Shown in pieces: positions 52,728-60,630 of a stretch of DNA of 64,000 nucleotides (position 1 is the first letter of the stretch; every line of letters begins with the position of its first letter). This DNA comes from Spirosoma aureum. GTDB lineage: Bacteria; Bacteroidota; Bacteroidia; Cytophagales; Spirosomataceae. The DNA is taken from positions 5,986,001-6,050,000 of the forward strand of contig NZ_CP050063.1 in the NCBI RefSeq assembly GCF_011604685.1. Direction: 5' to 3'. Below the pieces are notes generated by a model that was not told the origin of the DNA, did not search any database, and saw only the letters and a program-made list of their open reading frames with translations. Position numbers and translations under genes: made by a program.

Positions 52728-52886
52728 GAGAATGGCTTTTATCGTAAAAAGACGTCTGTTTGCTCCAACAACAGCTATACCTTACTTTTTATTCCTAATC
52801 GTTCAGAGCAGCAAGAAGATGTTATTTTTTGGAATCCTGATGTAGCCCGGTGTAGTTCGCAACGGTTTCATAGCTCCTGACCCGAA

Positions 52887-53690
52887 TTAGTTTATCTCTG
52901 AGACAATTACATAGTTGTCATTTCGGGTAATGCCATAAAATACCAGCTTATTTTTTACACTTCGGTCAATAGAAAAAGCCTGCCCTTCGCTAAGGGTCGG
53001 AATTGTTTTTAGGTATTGCAGTGTATGCCCGCGTTCGGGCAATTTCAGGACGTATAATTCGGGTTTGTCATGGCCAGTGCAGTAAATTAATCCATTGCTT
53101 CCCCAGGTTCCACCCGACGTACTCTTCGGCGCAAAAGCCTGTAATACATTGGCCGGAAACGCCCACGCTTCTACCTGTTGCCAGCTTTCGGTGAATTTCA
53201 CCAGCGTAGTCCAGCGGTTGTCCCGGCCCTCGGCGGAGGCCTTATCGGAGTAATTGGCGAACGCAACCCACCAATGCCCCTGGTAAAAATCGGCCCAGGT
53301 TACTGAGCCAGGAAACAGGCCAAAACTATGGCTACCGATGTGCCGAAGTGTTACGGCATCGAAGATTTCGATCGAACTGGCCATTGGCACATCCGGATAA
53401 TTCGAATGCGTACAGTACAGTTTCCGGCCAATTACCACACCGCTGTTCATGTGTTTAAGCTGGCCCGTTGTATCATTCCATGCTGCCGTCTGTTTCCCAT
53501 CCGATTTCGTATGTTTCGTCAGCGAATGGTTGTTAATCACATAAAAATGCCCCTCATCGACCGCAACACCCTGCCGAACTTCTGTCAATTGAAAACGTCG
53601 TATTTCGTTCGCTTTTTGCCCAAAAGTTGGTAATGAAGTGTACAGGAACAGCGCCAGCAACGCGCTCACAACTTTTTGATCGAACCGCAT
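52887..53690 (-). CDS. Secreted beta-propeller-like protein of unknown function
   Basis: A 267-residue protein from the ATG at 53690, which begins a signal peptide (about 1-24, ending TFGQ); the frame opens at 53726, inside the preceding gene's end. Repeated blade-like strands (GVAVDEGHFYVINNHSLTKH, GVVIGRKLYCTHSNY, WADFYQGHWWVAF, GTWGSNGLIYCTGHDKPELY, FYGITRNDNYVIVSEI) suggest a four-to-six-bladed propeller, similar in style to NHL/SMP-30-like secreted proteins. No catalytic motif is obvious. It follows the kinase gene by 23 bases, probably as an operon. Confidence 0.65.
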   Translation of the reverse strand: MRFDQKVVSALLALFLYTSLPTFGQKANEIRRFQLTEVRQGVAVDEGHFYVINNHSLTKHTKSDGKQTAAWNDTTGQLKHMNSGVVIGRKLYCTHSNYPDVPMASSIEIFDAVTLRHIGSHSFGLFPGSVTWADFYQGHWWVAFANYSDKASAEGRDNRWTTLVKFTESWQQVEAWAFPANVLQAFAPKSTSGGTWGSNGLIYCTGHDKPELYVLKLPERGHTLQYLKTIPTLSEGQAFSIDRSVKNKLVFYGITRNDNYVIVSEIN

Positions 53691-53713
53691 AAGGTCTGGA
53701 GTTTCGGGTTTTG

Positions 53714-54709
53714 TTAAAATCGGCAATACATATCGGCAAATCGCTTTATAACTGACACACGCTCTTTCAGGTATCTGGGGCTTAAAAAGTTATTGGACCA
53801 GTCATCGAAGTTTTCGCACGCAAAACCCAAATAAAAGATCCAGAACATAATCCCCAGGCACGGAATCGCTTCTATTTCCTCATCCGACAGGTCTCTAACT
53901 TCTCTGTACGCATCGAGAAAGCGTTTAAATTGACGATCGCCTTCTTCCTTTGTCAGTTTACCCGTAGCCGTATGGAAGAAAAAATGGACCAGAAAAGAAG
54001 CATGGTCATTGGCGAGAAAGCCTTTCCCGGCAAAATCGAAATCGAAAAGCGTAAACGTATCGCCATCAAAATGAAAGTTTTTTGGCAGATAATCGTAATG
54101 GCAGTAGCCGTAACTAAAGGATGCCGTATGAAATGTTTCCATTTTTCGGATAACCCGTTCAGCAATAGCTTCTAATTCCGAATAGCTTTCCTTTTCATCA
54201 GCAAACCAGGGTTCAGTGAGCCTGAGCGGCCGTGTCAGTGTCGTTTCAATATCATAGTTCTTTCGTTCATGCGACAGGTTAATCTGAGAGGTAAGGTTAT
54301 GATTGAAAGCCATTTCATTACCGATTACCCGCAACTGCTCATCAGTAAAATCATAGATGTTCTTTCCAGGTGCGAAGTTAAAAACCACACCGTGGCGTAT
54401 TCCTTCCGCAGCATTGAACGCCTGAATCTGTTCACCATCGATAGCGCGAACTGGGTAAGATACCTTTGCGCCCTGTTCGTTCAGGATGTTGAGTAGCTCT
54501 ACTTCGCCTTTTATTTCATCCAGACTTCGGTGTGAATTCCGGTAGATTTTAAGAATGTATTTATCAGTCGGACCTTCCAGTACGTAGGTATCGCTAACGC
54601 CATGCAACAATAGCTTACAGGTTAGACCACTGAATCCATAGCTTTTTTGAAGGCTATCGATTAAGGCCGATGCCAGTAAAGTTGAGTATTGGGTGGGAAA
54701 TATTTCCAT
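53714..54709 (-). CDS. APH-type small-molecule kinase (phosphotransferase)
   Basis: A 331-residue protein with the aminoglycoside-phosphotransferase/choline-kinase fold. The N-lobe holds YILKIYRN (ATP-binding Lys, about residue 54) and the Glu of DEIKGEVELLN. The catalytic loop is CHYDYLPKNFHF (about 206-217), a His-x-Asp variant of HGDxxxxN, and the metal-binding motif is LFDFDFAG (about 225-232). The substrate (homoserine, choline, sugar or drug) is not predictable; the order with a secreted propeller gene gives no clue. It lies after its own promoter region at the 3' side of the Gfo/Idh/MocA terminator. Confidence 0.85.
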   Translation of the reverse strand: MEIFPTQYSTLLASALIDSLQKSYGFSGLTCKLLLHGVSDTYVLEGPTDKYILKIYRNSHRSLDEIKGEVELLNILNEQGAKVSYPVRAIDGEQIQAFNAAEGIRHGVVFNFAPGKNIYDFTDEQLRVIGNEMAFNHNLTSQINLSHERKNYDIETTLTRPLRLTEPWFADEKESYSELEAIAERVIRKMETFHTASFSYGYCHYDYLPKNFHFDGDTFTLFDFDFAGKGFLANDHASFLVHFFFHTATGKLTKEEGDRQFKRFLDAYREVRDLSDEEIEAIPCLGIMFWIFYLGFACENFDDWSNNFLSPRYLKERVSVIKRFADMYCRF

Positions 54710-54750
54710 AATTGCTGAGAACAGAAAATAAGATGCAGTTTTTGTAACGC

Positions 54751-54781
54751 AAAAAAGGGCTGTGCGATATCACAGCCCTTT
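54751..54781 (-). terminator. Hairpin terminator after the Gfo/Idh/MocA gene
   Basis: Perfect 11-base arms (AAAGGGCTGTG / CACAGCCCTTT) surround a six-base loop, with an A-run on the left that becomes a T-run on the minus strand. It starts 20 bases after the stop. Confidence 0.9.
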
Positions 54782-54800
54782 GGAAATAATCTGAAGCAAA

Positions 54801-55883
54801 TTATAACAGAACCGGCTGACCCGTCCGCACGGATTCATCGCAGGCGAAGGCGATTTGCAGACTGCTTACGGCATCCTGCATGTGGTCAGTCAGATCAAGA
54901 TTCTCCTGAATAGCTTTCAAAAAATAACGTTGCTCCCGGTTACACAACTCCTGGTGATCGGGTTCATCCTGCATATCAATCCAGGTATCGGCTTCCACAA
55001 ACTGGTCATTGGCATCTAATGCAGCCCGATGCACCCGCAACGATTCCGTTTTTGTATGCGAATCGACATTATCTGATTTCCCGGAAGCGCCTGCATTTTT
55101 AGCAACAATCGACACGCAGCCATTCGGCCCGATTACGTCTTTAACGAAAAATGCGGTTTCGCTCATCATGGGCCCCCAACCGGCTTCATACCAGCCTACG
55201 GAGCCATCGTCAAAGCGAATCTGCAACTGCCCATAATTGTAATTACCAGCCGGAATATCATTGGTTAGCCGGGCTCCAATCGCGTTCACCTGAATGGGTT
55301 TCGAACGCGTCATCTGGCACATCACATCAATGTAATGAACACCACAATCGACAATCGGGCTTAGGCTTTTCATCAGATTCCGGTGAACGGTCCACATCAT
55401 ACCGTGGCTCTGCTGGTTAAGGTTCATGCGCATAACCAGCGGTTTACCCATTTCACGGGCCACTTCGACAAACTTCTCCCACGATGGATGATGCCTCAGA
55501 ATATAACCCACAACCAATTTTTTGCCCGCTTTTTCGGCAGCAGCTACCACTCGTTTAGCCCCCTCAACCGTATCGGCAATTGGTTTTTCGATAAATACGT
55601 GGCAACCCTGTTCAAAGGCCTGAATTGCAAATGATTCATGGGTATCGGGGTAGGTCGAGATACAAACGGCATCGGGTTTGGTTTCCGCCAGTGCTGTGGT
55701 ATAATCGTCAAACAAAGCATACCCACCACCCAGTCGTTCGTTAAGGACAACCTTACTGTTTCCAGTCGATACGATCCCGCAGATTTCGAAACCGTCCAGC
55801 GTTTTATAAGCAATAGCGTGCGATGATCCCATGTTGCCGCAACCGACCACAAGAACCCGCAATAATTTAGTTGAAAGTGACAT
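54801..55883 (-). CDS. Gfo/Idh/MocA-family oxidoreductase
   Basis: A 360-residue NAD(P)-dependent oxidoreductase. The Rossmann start is LLRVLVVGCGNMGSSHA (about 7-23). The conserved EKPIADT (about 98-104) carries the catalytic Lys, and GVHYIDVMCQM (about 185-195) the His/Asp pair of the second domain. Members act on sugars, inositols or related compounds. The substrate is not deducible. It is a single gene between two terminators or intergenic gaps. Confidence 0.88.
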   Translation of the reverse strand: MSLSTKLLRVLVVGCGNMGSSHAIAYKTLDGFEICGIVSTGNSKVVLNERLGGGYALFDDYTTALAETKPDAVCISTYPDTHESFAIQAFEQGCHVFIEKPIADTVEGAKRVVAAAEKAGKKLVVGYILRHHPSWEKFVEVAREMGKPLVMRMNLNQQSHGMMWTVHRNLMKSLSPIVDCGVHYIDVMCQMTRSKPIQVNAIGARLTNDIPAGNYNYGQLQIRFDDGSVGWYEAGWGPMMSETAFFVKDVIGPNGCVSIVAKNAGASGKSDNVDSHTKTESLRVHRAALDANDQFVEADTWIDMQDEPDHQELCNREQRYFLKAIQENLDLTDHMQDAVSSLQIAFACDESVRTGQPVLL

Positions 55884-56071
55884 GAAAGTGACGTTGACTG
55901 GGATGTTAGTGTTAGGCCCATTGAATCAGTAGCATCCTGAACGAGACGACTACCAGACTACCTATTAAACGACAAAGTTATCAGCTGAGCCGCAAAGATA
56001 GCATTTCTGGAAATAGACAGTCAGATCTCTTCTCAACGGACCTAATCATTTGGGTCGTACTTTTGTAATGT

Positions 56072-56821
56072 ATGCAAGGAAGCAATTCAGTGCTCAGTGC
56101 ACCCCAGCCATTGACGTTGTTGTATCAATCCGCCGATTTAGTCGCGATTAATAAACCGCACGGTCTGCTGGTCCATCGATCACCCATCGCCAGCGATGCC
56201 AGCGAGTTTGCGGTTCAGATGCTCCGCGACCAGTTGGGCCAACGGGTATATCCGGTTCATCGTTTAGATCGGAAAACGGGAGGTGTACTCCTTTTTGCCC
56301 TATCCGATACGATGAATTCAGTTATGCAGCGACAGTTTGCCGAGGGCGAAATCAGTAAAACGTATCTGGCCATCGTGCGCGGCTACACCGCTGACGAACA
56401 AGTTATCGATTATCCACTTCGCCGGGACGATGGTGTACTTCAGGATGCGGTTACGTTTCTAAAAACCCGCCAACGTGCGGAGATTCCGTTGCCGTTCGGC
56501 AAACATGCTACGTCGCGCTATTCGTTGGTAGAGCTTACACCAACAACGGGCCGAATGCATCAACTGCGCAAGCATATGGCCCATATCCTCCATCCGATTA
56601 TCGGCGACCGGCCACATGGTTGTAATAAACAGAATAAACTATTTCTGGAGTTTTTTGGCATGAATACCATGCTGTTACATGCCAGCCGTATTCAGTTTAA
56701 GCACCCGCAAACGTTAGAAGAAATTACGATTACAGCGCCCTACCAGACTGAATTCAATCGCATGTGGGTTACATTGTTTGGAAATGAGAAGCATCTGTCT
56801 GTACCCAACGTTTACCTATAA
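56072..56821 (+). CDS. RluA-family pseudouridine synthase, TruC-like
   Basis: A 249-residue enzyme without an S4 domain. The catalytic motif is VHRLDRKTGG with Asp66, and GRMHQLRKHMAHILHPI (about 168-184) is the second family motif. Length, missing S4 domain and the VYPVHRLDRKTGGVLLFAL stretch point to the TruC branch, which makes pseudouridine 65 in certain tRNAs. The alternative is another small RluA paralogue. It is convergent with the GreA/B gene, with an imperfect hairpin (GTGC-CGTC / GACG-GCAC) between. Confidence 0.85.
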   Translation: MQGSNSVLSAPQPLTLLYQSADLVAINKPHGLLVHRSPIASDASEFAVQMLRDQLGQRVYPVHRLDRKTGGVLLFALSDTMNSVMQRQFAEGEISKTYLAIVRGYTADEQVIDYPLRRDDGVLQDAVTFLKTRQRAEIPLPFGKHATSRYSLVELTPTTGRMHQLRKHMAHILHPIIGDRPHGCNKQNKLFLEFFGMNTMLLHASRIQFKHPQTLEEITITAPYQTEFNRMWVTLFGNEKHLSVPNVYL

Positions 56822-56869
56822 AGCTTCCAGGGTGCACGTCAACAGACGTTGGCACATCCAAATCCGACT

Positions 56870-57391
56870 TTATTCTTCGTAGTTTATCTCGGTAATTTCC
56901 AGGACATTCGTTCCATGCTTCGCTGGCAACTCAATGGTTTCACCAACCCGCTTTCCCAACAGGGCTCGCGCAATTGGAGCGGTGAAGGCAATTCGACCCT
57001 GGGATGCATCTGCTTCATCAACGCCTACAATCGTTAATTTCTGGTTGGCTTGTTTTGCTTCTATTGCCTGGTTATGTAGACTGACTGTAGCACCAAAGCG
57101 TACCTCATCACGCGGGTGATCACGGACGTCGACTACCCTAGCAGTAGCAATTCGTTGATTCAGGTTGGCAATACGCCCGTTTATTAAAGCCAGTTGTCGG
57201 GCACGTTCGGTATCTTCACGCTCAATCAGCTGTACCTGCATCCGTTCGTTTTCCAGCTCGGTTAATTCAGTCTGTAACAACGCTAAACCACGTAACGTAA
57301 CATAATTGGTAGCCCCTGGCGGAAGAGGTGCCCGTGCTGGTATAACGACAGGATCTTCCGCACTTTCGTTTTTCAAAAAAGCTCTACTCAT
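56870..57391 (-). CDS. GreA/GreB-family transcription elongation factor
   Basis: A 173-residue protein: a coiled-coil finger (about residues 28-85, LRGLALLQTELTELENERMQ) followed by the C-terminal FKBP-like globular domain (about 95-170, with RFGATVSLHN and GKRVGETIELPA). Both acidic residues at the finger tip expected for transcript cleavage are not certain: the tip region reads QVQLIEREDTERARQ. So it may be an elongation factor with altered cleavage activity or a Rnk-like factor. An N-terminal extension (about 1-25, Pro-rich) is not found in E. coli GreA. No operon partner. Confidence 0.85.
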   Translation of the reverse strand: MSRAFLKNESAEDPVVIPARAPLPPGATNYVTLRGLALLQTELTELENERMQVQLIEREDTERARQLALINGRIANLNQRIATARVVDVRDHPRDEVRFGATVSLHNQAIEAKQANQKLTIVGVDEADASQGRIAFTAPIARALLGKRVGETIELPAKHGTNVLEITEINYEE

Positions 57392-57450
57392 AGCTCTGGT
57401 CTATTATCTCCACCTAACAGCTATTAATAGTCTTTGTTTATTTCGGGCTT

Positions 57451-58530
57451 CTACCCTTTTGCTTCTTCTATTTTTTCCCTGGCCTCTTCCAGATCACTAC
57501 GCTCCGGCTGCGGAACCTCTTCAGCCATCTGCTTAGGGTCTGGCGCATAGGTTAACGCTATGAACATGGGAAAATGATCTGATCCGCAATTGGGTAAACG
57601 TAGTATTTTTCGCAGCTGAAAGTGTGGGGTGACAAAGATGTGGTCTAACGGCCAGCGCAGAAAGAAATAGTGGGCATGAAACGTATTGTATAAACCCCGG
57701 CCAATTCGTGGATCAAGCAGACCGCTTACCCGCTGGAACAGACGGGTCGTATGCGACCAGGCTACATCGTTCAGATCACCGGCTACAATGATTGGTCCTT
57801 TCTTTTTTCTGGCTTCCTTGCCAACCAATAATAATTCGGCGTCGCGCTCTGTAGACCGATAATGCTCCGTCGGGCTGGGTGGCATTGGATGAACACCATA
57901 GAAATGAACCAACTGTCGGGATGGCAACTCAATCCTGGCATATATTGACGGAATATCATCCTGAATCAAAAAGCGCAGTTCCTGATGGCGGATCGGGAAG
58001 CGAGAGTATAACAACATTCCGTATGTATTTTCAAGCGGATGCAATATCCGATACGGATAGTCAGCTTCTATCGGGCTTAAATCCTGTTGCCATTTCCTGT
58101 TTGCTTCCAGCACCAGCACTACATCCGGTTTATGTTTATCGGCCAATGCCCGAACTTCAGGCGTCTGCGTATTCTCCATAAGCACGTTCGCTACCAGAAT
58201 TCGAATCGTATTTTCCTCAAATTGATTACTGCTTATCTTATGAGAGAACCGGGCCACCTGTTTTTTGTGAAGGGGTGTGAATGGATAAACCAGCCATCCC
58301 TGATAGAGTAACGTGGCCATTAAACCCACAGGCACAATGACCAGATAGCCATCTAGATGATGGCCTACTAAAAACCAGCATAATAGACCAATGGCGGCCA
58401 TTAAGGTGAGCTGTAGATGGGGAAAATCCCAAATTCGAATCCACCAATAATCAAGACGGATGAGATTTAAAAAGGAAGCGATTGTAACAACAATGGAGTA
58501 CGTGAGCAGTACATAATCAACTGTTTGCAT
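57451..58530 (-). CDS. Endonuclease/exonuclease/phosphatase-family protein with membrane anchor
   Basis: A 359-residue protein from the ATG at 58530; the frame extends to 58590, but the extra residues disturb the first helix. Three N-terminal transmembrane segments (about 5-75) are followed by an EEP domain (about 100-340). The metal and catalytic motifs are visible: IRILVANVLMEN, VVLVLEANRKW (Glu ligand), FYGVHPMPPS (His), VAGDLNDVAWS (Asp/Asn) and the closing GSDHFPMF (Asp-His pair). The family contains DNases, sphingomyelinases and phosphatases; membrane-anchored forms in Bacteroidota are mostly uncharacterised. The C-terminal tail is Glu/Lys-rich. Confidence 0.85.
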   Translation of the reverse strand: MQTVDYVLLTYSIVVTIASFLNLIRLDYWWIRIWDFPHLQLTLMAAIGLLCWFLVGHHLDGYLVIVPVGLMATLLYQGWLVYPFTPLHKKQVARFSHKISSNQFEENTIRILVANVLMENTQTPEVRALADKHKPDVVLVLEANRKWQQDLSPIEADYPYRILHPLENTYGMLLYSRFPIRHQELRFLIQDDIPSIYARIELPSRQLVHFYGVHPMPPSPTEHYRSTERDAELLLVGKEARKKKGPIIVAGDLNDVAWSHTTRLFQRVSGLLDPRIGRGLYNTFHAHYFFLRWPLDHIFVTPHFQLRKILRLPNCGSDHFPMFIALTYAPDPKQMAEEVPQPERSDLEEAREKIEEAKG

Positions 58531-58640
58531 AGAAAGTAATAAATGGCAGTTGAGATGCATAACCTCAAAAGTAGAGTCGAGGTTTTGCATCTCACTTAAT
58601 CAATTGGCTGATTATTGATTGCCAGACTTTATTCGTGCTG

Positions 58641-59402
58641 TTACTGATCCAGCGCATTAACAAGTGGAAGAATTGCCGACCATTGCGGATTATGATCAGA
58701 TGTTAACTGCGAAACGGGCCATCCACGTTGCTTTGCCCGGTCGGCGTGTAACGCAAAATCATCAGTCTTAGGATCTTTACCTGCTTCTACGGTTAGAATA
58801 TATCGGGCAGGAAGATTTCGGGCAGCAGGATTTTTCAGGGAAATCGTTTCGGTAAAAGTTTTCAGTGATTGCGGAACATCTTTAGGGGGTTTCTGATCGG
58901 CTTTCACCCACATCGGCACAATAAAGCCATCTTTCAACATCGGTTTAATAAAATCACCCCGATCTCCCTGAATACTCATCACACTTTCACCATCATTGGG
59001 CAGAATTGCATCCAGATAAACCAAACTTCGGATTCGGTCGGCAACCCGATCGGCAACGCCCGTAATGACCATACCCCCATAACTATGGCCCACGAGGATA
59101 ATATCATGCAAATCTTCGTACAAAATCGTGTTCACAACATCGTTTATGTGCGTCGTCAGACCTATGTCAGGTGAAGCCAGATTCACTCGTTCTCCCTGGC
59201 CGGTGAGCGACGGACGATATACTGTATAGCCACGCTTAGTAAGAATTGAGTCAACTTTTTTAAACGCCCAACTGCCACCCCAGGCCCCATGCACAATAAC
59301 CATGGTGGGTTTACGGGATGCAGATTGCGCCCGTACAGTTGATCTGATCGACCCGACCAATATGGTCAGCGTCAATCCCAAAATAACGAATCTGAAAAGC
59401 AT
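58641..59402 (-). CDS. Secreted alpha/beta hydrolase
   Basis: A 253-residue protein with a signal peptide (about 1-25, ending RAQS). The hydrolase core starts with the oxyanion loop MVIVHGAWGGSWAF (about 34-47). The nucleophile is Ser107 in LVGHSYGG, and the catalytic His is in TSDHNPQWS near residue 240. It belongs to the EstA/salicylate-esterase-like branch of short alpha/beta hydrolases (HGAWGG and the GHSYGGMVITG run). Exported, so it acts on a periplasmic or external ester or amide. The upstream region is shared with the small secreted protein at 59767 and holds a striking palindrome. Confidence 0.87.
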   Translation of the reverse strand: MLFRFVILGLTLTILVGSIRSTVRAQSASRKPTMVIVHGAWGGSWAFKKVDSILTKRGYTVYRPSLTGQGERVNLASPDIGLTTHINDVVNTILYEDLHDIILVGHSYGGMVITGVADRVADRIRSLVYLDAILPNDGESVMSIQGDRGDFIKPMLKDGFIVPMWVKADQKPPKDVPQSLKTFTETISLKNPAARNLPARYILTVEAGKDPKTDDFALHADRAKQRGWPVSQLTSDHNPQWSAILPLVNALDQ

Positions 59403-59766
59403 AGTTCTGGTCGAATAAAGGTGTCCGAATAATCTTCTCTTAAAGTTTCAATTTTTGTAAATCTAATGCCACTAATATATCAATCCTGGGAAACAAGCCG
59501 CTTTATCCAGAATATTATACGGTTTATAGCCTATTTTCTACACCTCATAATTTGTTATTTCGCTCACTGGACAACTACCCTGTAATTTTGTCCGCAAGTG
59601 AACAGAGGTTGTCCAGTTGCGGACATTATCAAGAACTGGCTCAAGTCATAACTAATTGACTATCAGTGCCTATTGTTTATTGGCACAACCTTTGGCTTAC
59701 TACTATTGAACGGTTAAGAACAGAACACAACAAATAATCTAATAAACACTAAACAACATTACTACC
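59403..59766. other. Divergent region with interleaved palindromes (364 bp)
   Basis: No gene seen. The region separates the hydrolase (minus) from the small secreted protein (plus) and must hold both promoters. It contains the large palindrome at 59589-59625 and an interleaved nine-base inverted repeat (59567-59575 with 59608-59616), annotated separately. The rest is AT-rich. Confidence 0.5.
59567..59625. promoter_or_regulatory. Interleaved palindromic operator-like site
   Basis: TGTCCGCAAGTG (59589-59600) and CAGTTGCGGACA (59614-59625) are complementary at 11 of 12 positions around a 13-base spacer. A second perfect pair, CTGGACAAC (59567-59575) and GTTGTCCAG (59608-59616), overlaps it in A-B-A'-B' order. 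The half-sites share TGTCC. The symmetry, length and position in a divergent promoter region suggest a binding site for a dimeric repressor or two dimers; a pseudoknot-forming leader RNA is the alternative. Confidence 0.55.
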
Positions 59767-60141
59767 ATGTATTCACTAATGAGCAATCTGGCAGTTTCTA
59801 TTTTAATGGGTACTGCAACACTGACCAATCCAACAACACCGAAAGCATTGTCATTCGATGCCAGTGCCTTTGTAACCGCTAGCAATCAGATCCGTGTAGC
59901 CGTAAGCAAGACCGCCGATGTACCCGTTGTGGTTCTACTGCGTAATTCAGAGAATCAAGTGCTTTTCCGTCAAAGCATCAGCAAGAAGGAAGCCAAGTAT
60001 GCGGTTAAATTGAATGTCGATGAGCTGGCCGACGGCAAATATGAGCTGGAAGTTAAATCAGCCGAAGGAAGCATTCTAAAACAATTGAATCTTTCAACTG
60101 CGCCTGTCAAACAAACGCCCCGCGTTATTGCTATGCAGTAA
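59767..60141 (+). CDS. Small secreted protein of unknown function
   Basis: A 124-residue protein with a hydrophobic start (about 1-22, SLMSNLAVSILMGTATL) likely to be a signal peptide, and a beta-rich mature part (about 28-115) with IRVAVSKTADVPVVVLLRNS, VLFRQSISKKEAKYAVKLNV and DGKYELEVKSAEG. This pattern, including 'LADGKYELEV', resembles the small immunoglobulin-like or T9SS-tail-like secreted domains common in Cytophagales. Its upstream region has a strong palindrome and a long A-rich leader. A bidirectional terminator follows. Confidence 0.7.
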   Translation: MYSLMSNLAVSILMGTATLTNPTTPKALSFDASAFVTASNQIRVAVSKTADVPVVVLLRNSENQVLFRQSISKKEAKYAVKLNVDELADGKYELEVKSAEGSILKQLNLSTAPVKQTPRVIAMQ

Positions 60142-60159
60142 CAACAAATGCGATTGACT

Positions 60160-60197
60160 AAGCAATAAAGCCCGGCAATCACCGGGCTTTATTGCTT
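60160..60197. terminator. Bidirectional hairpin terminator
   Basis: Sixteen-base perfect arms (AAGCAATAAAGCCCGG and complement) surround a six-base loop between the convergent secreted-protein and monooxygenase genes. Confidence 0.9.
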
Positions 60198-60212
60198 GTA
60201 ATACGTTTCATT

Positions 60213-60506
60213 CTAGACCTGCACACTTACTTCATAATAATCGACCGTGGGTTTACCATCAAAATAGCTACCCATGTGTTTTAGAACATCCTGAAGAAAT
60301 CCACTTGTTTCGGCGGCCTGCCGATGCGCTTCCGACTCCCATAACGTGACCATAAGTCCTCTATTCGTCTCCGAATTCGTTAGCATTCGGCTATTTTTAA
60401 AGCCCTCAAGATTTTTTAAGGCGGGCCCTACTGAGTCCCGGAAATAATCTACTGCTTCACTAATACTTTCAGCCTTCAATGGGAATTGGATAACGCGGGC
60501 GTACAT
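60213..60506 (-). CDS. Antibiotic-biosynthesis-monooxygenase-like (ABM) domain protein
   Basis: A 97-residue cytosolic protein of dimeric alpha/beta-barrel type: YARVIQFPLKAESISEAVDYF at the start, VTLWESEAHRQAAETSGFLQ in the middle (about 53-72, with the conserved Trp), and YYEVSVQV at the end. The family contains small monooxygenases and many proteins of unknown role. It is downstream of the molybdenum hydroxylase genes on the same strand, 124 bases away, with the REP-like element C in the gap. Functional linkage is possible but weak. Confidence 0.8.
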   Translation of the reverse strand: MYARVIQFPLKAESISEAVDYFRDSVGPALKNLEGFKNSRMLTNSETNRGLMVTLWESEAHRQAAETSGFLQDVLKHMGSYFDGKPTVDYYEVSVQV

Positions 60507-60559
60507 AGTTTTATGGAGTAAGCTAATACAGGTTTAGGAAAATTATAGCTGTTCAGGCC

Positions 60560-60623
60560 ATTCGCTTCAAACCAGGCCACAGTTTGTGTATGATATTAAC
60601 CGTGGCATGATTTATAACGAAGA
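60560..60623. repeat. Imperfect inverted-repeat element C (REP-like)
   Basis: The left arm (60561-60584) reads TTCGCTTCAAACCAGG then CCACAGTT. The right arm (60598-60621), read as complement, reads TTCGTTATAAATCATG then CCACGGTT. About 17 of 24 positions match. The inner right core AACCGTGGCA is identical to the cores of the elements at 22062 and 34004. It lies eight bases after the stop of the molybdenum hydroxylase large subunit, mirroring the element five bases after susD. Confidence 0.5.
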
Positions 60624-60630
60624 CTTGCAA

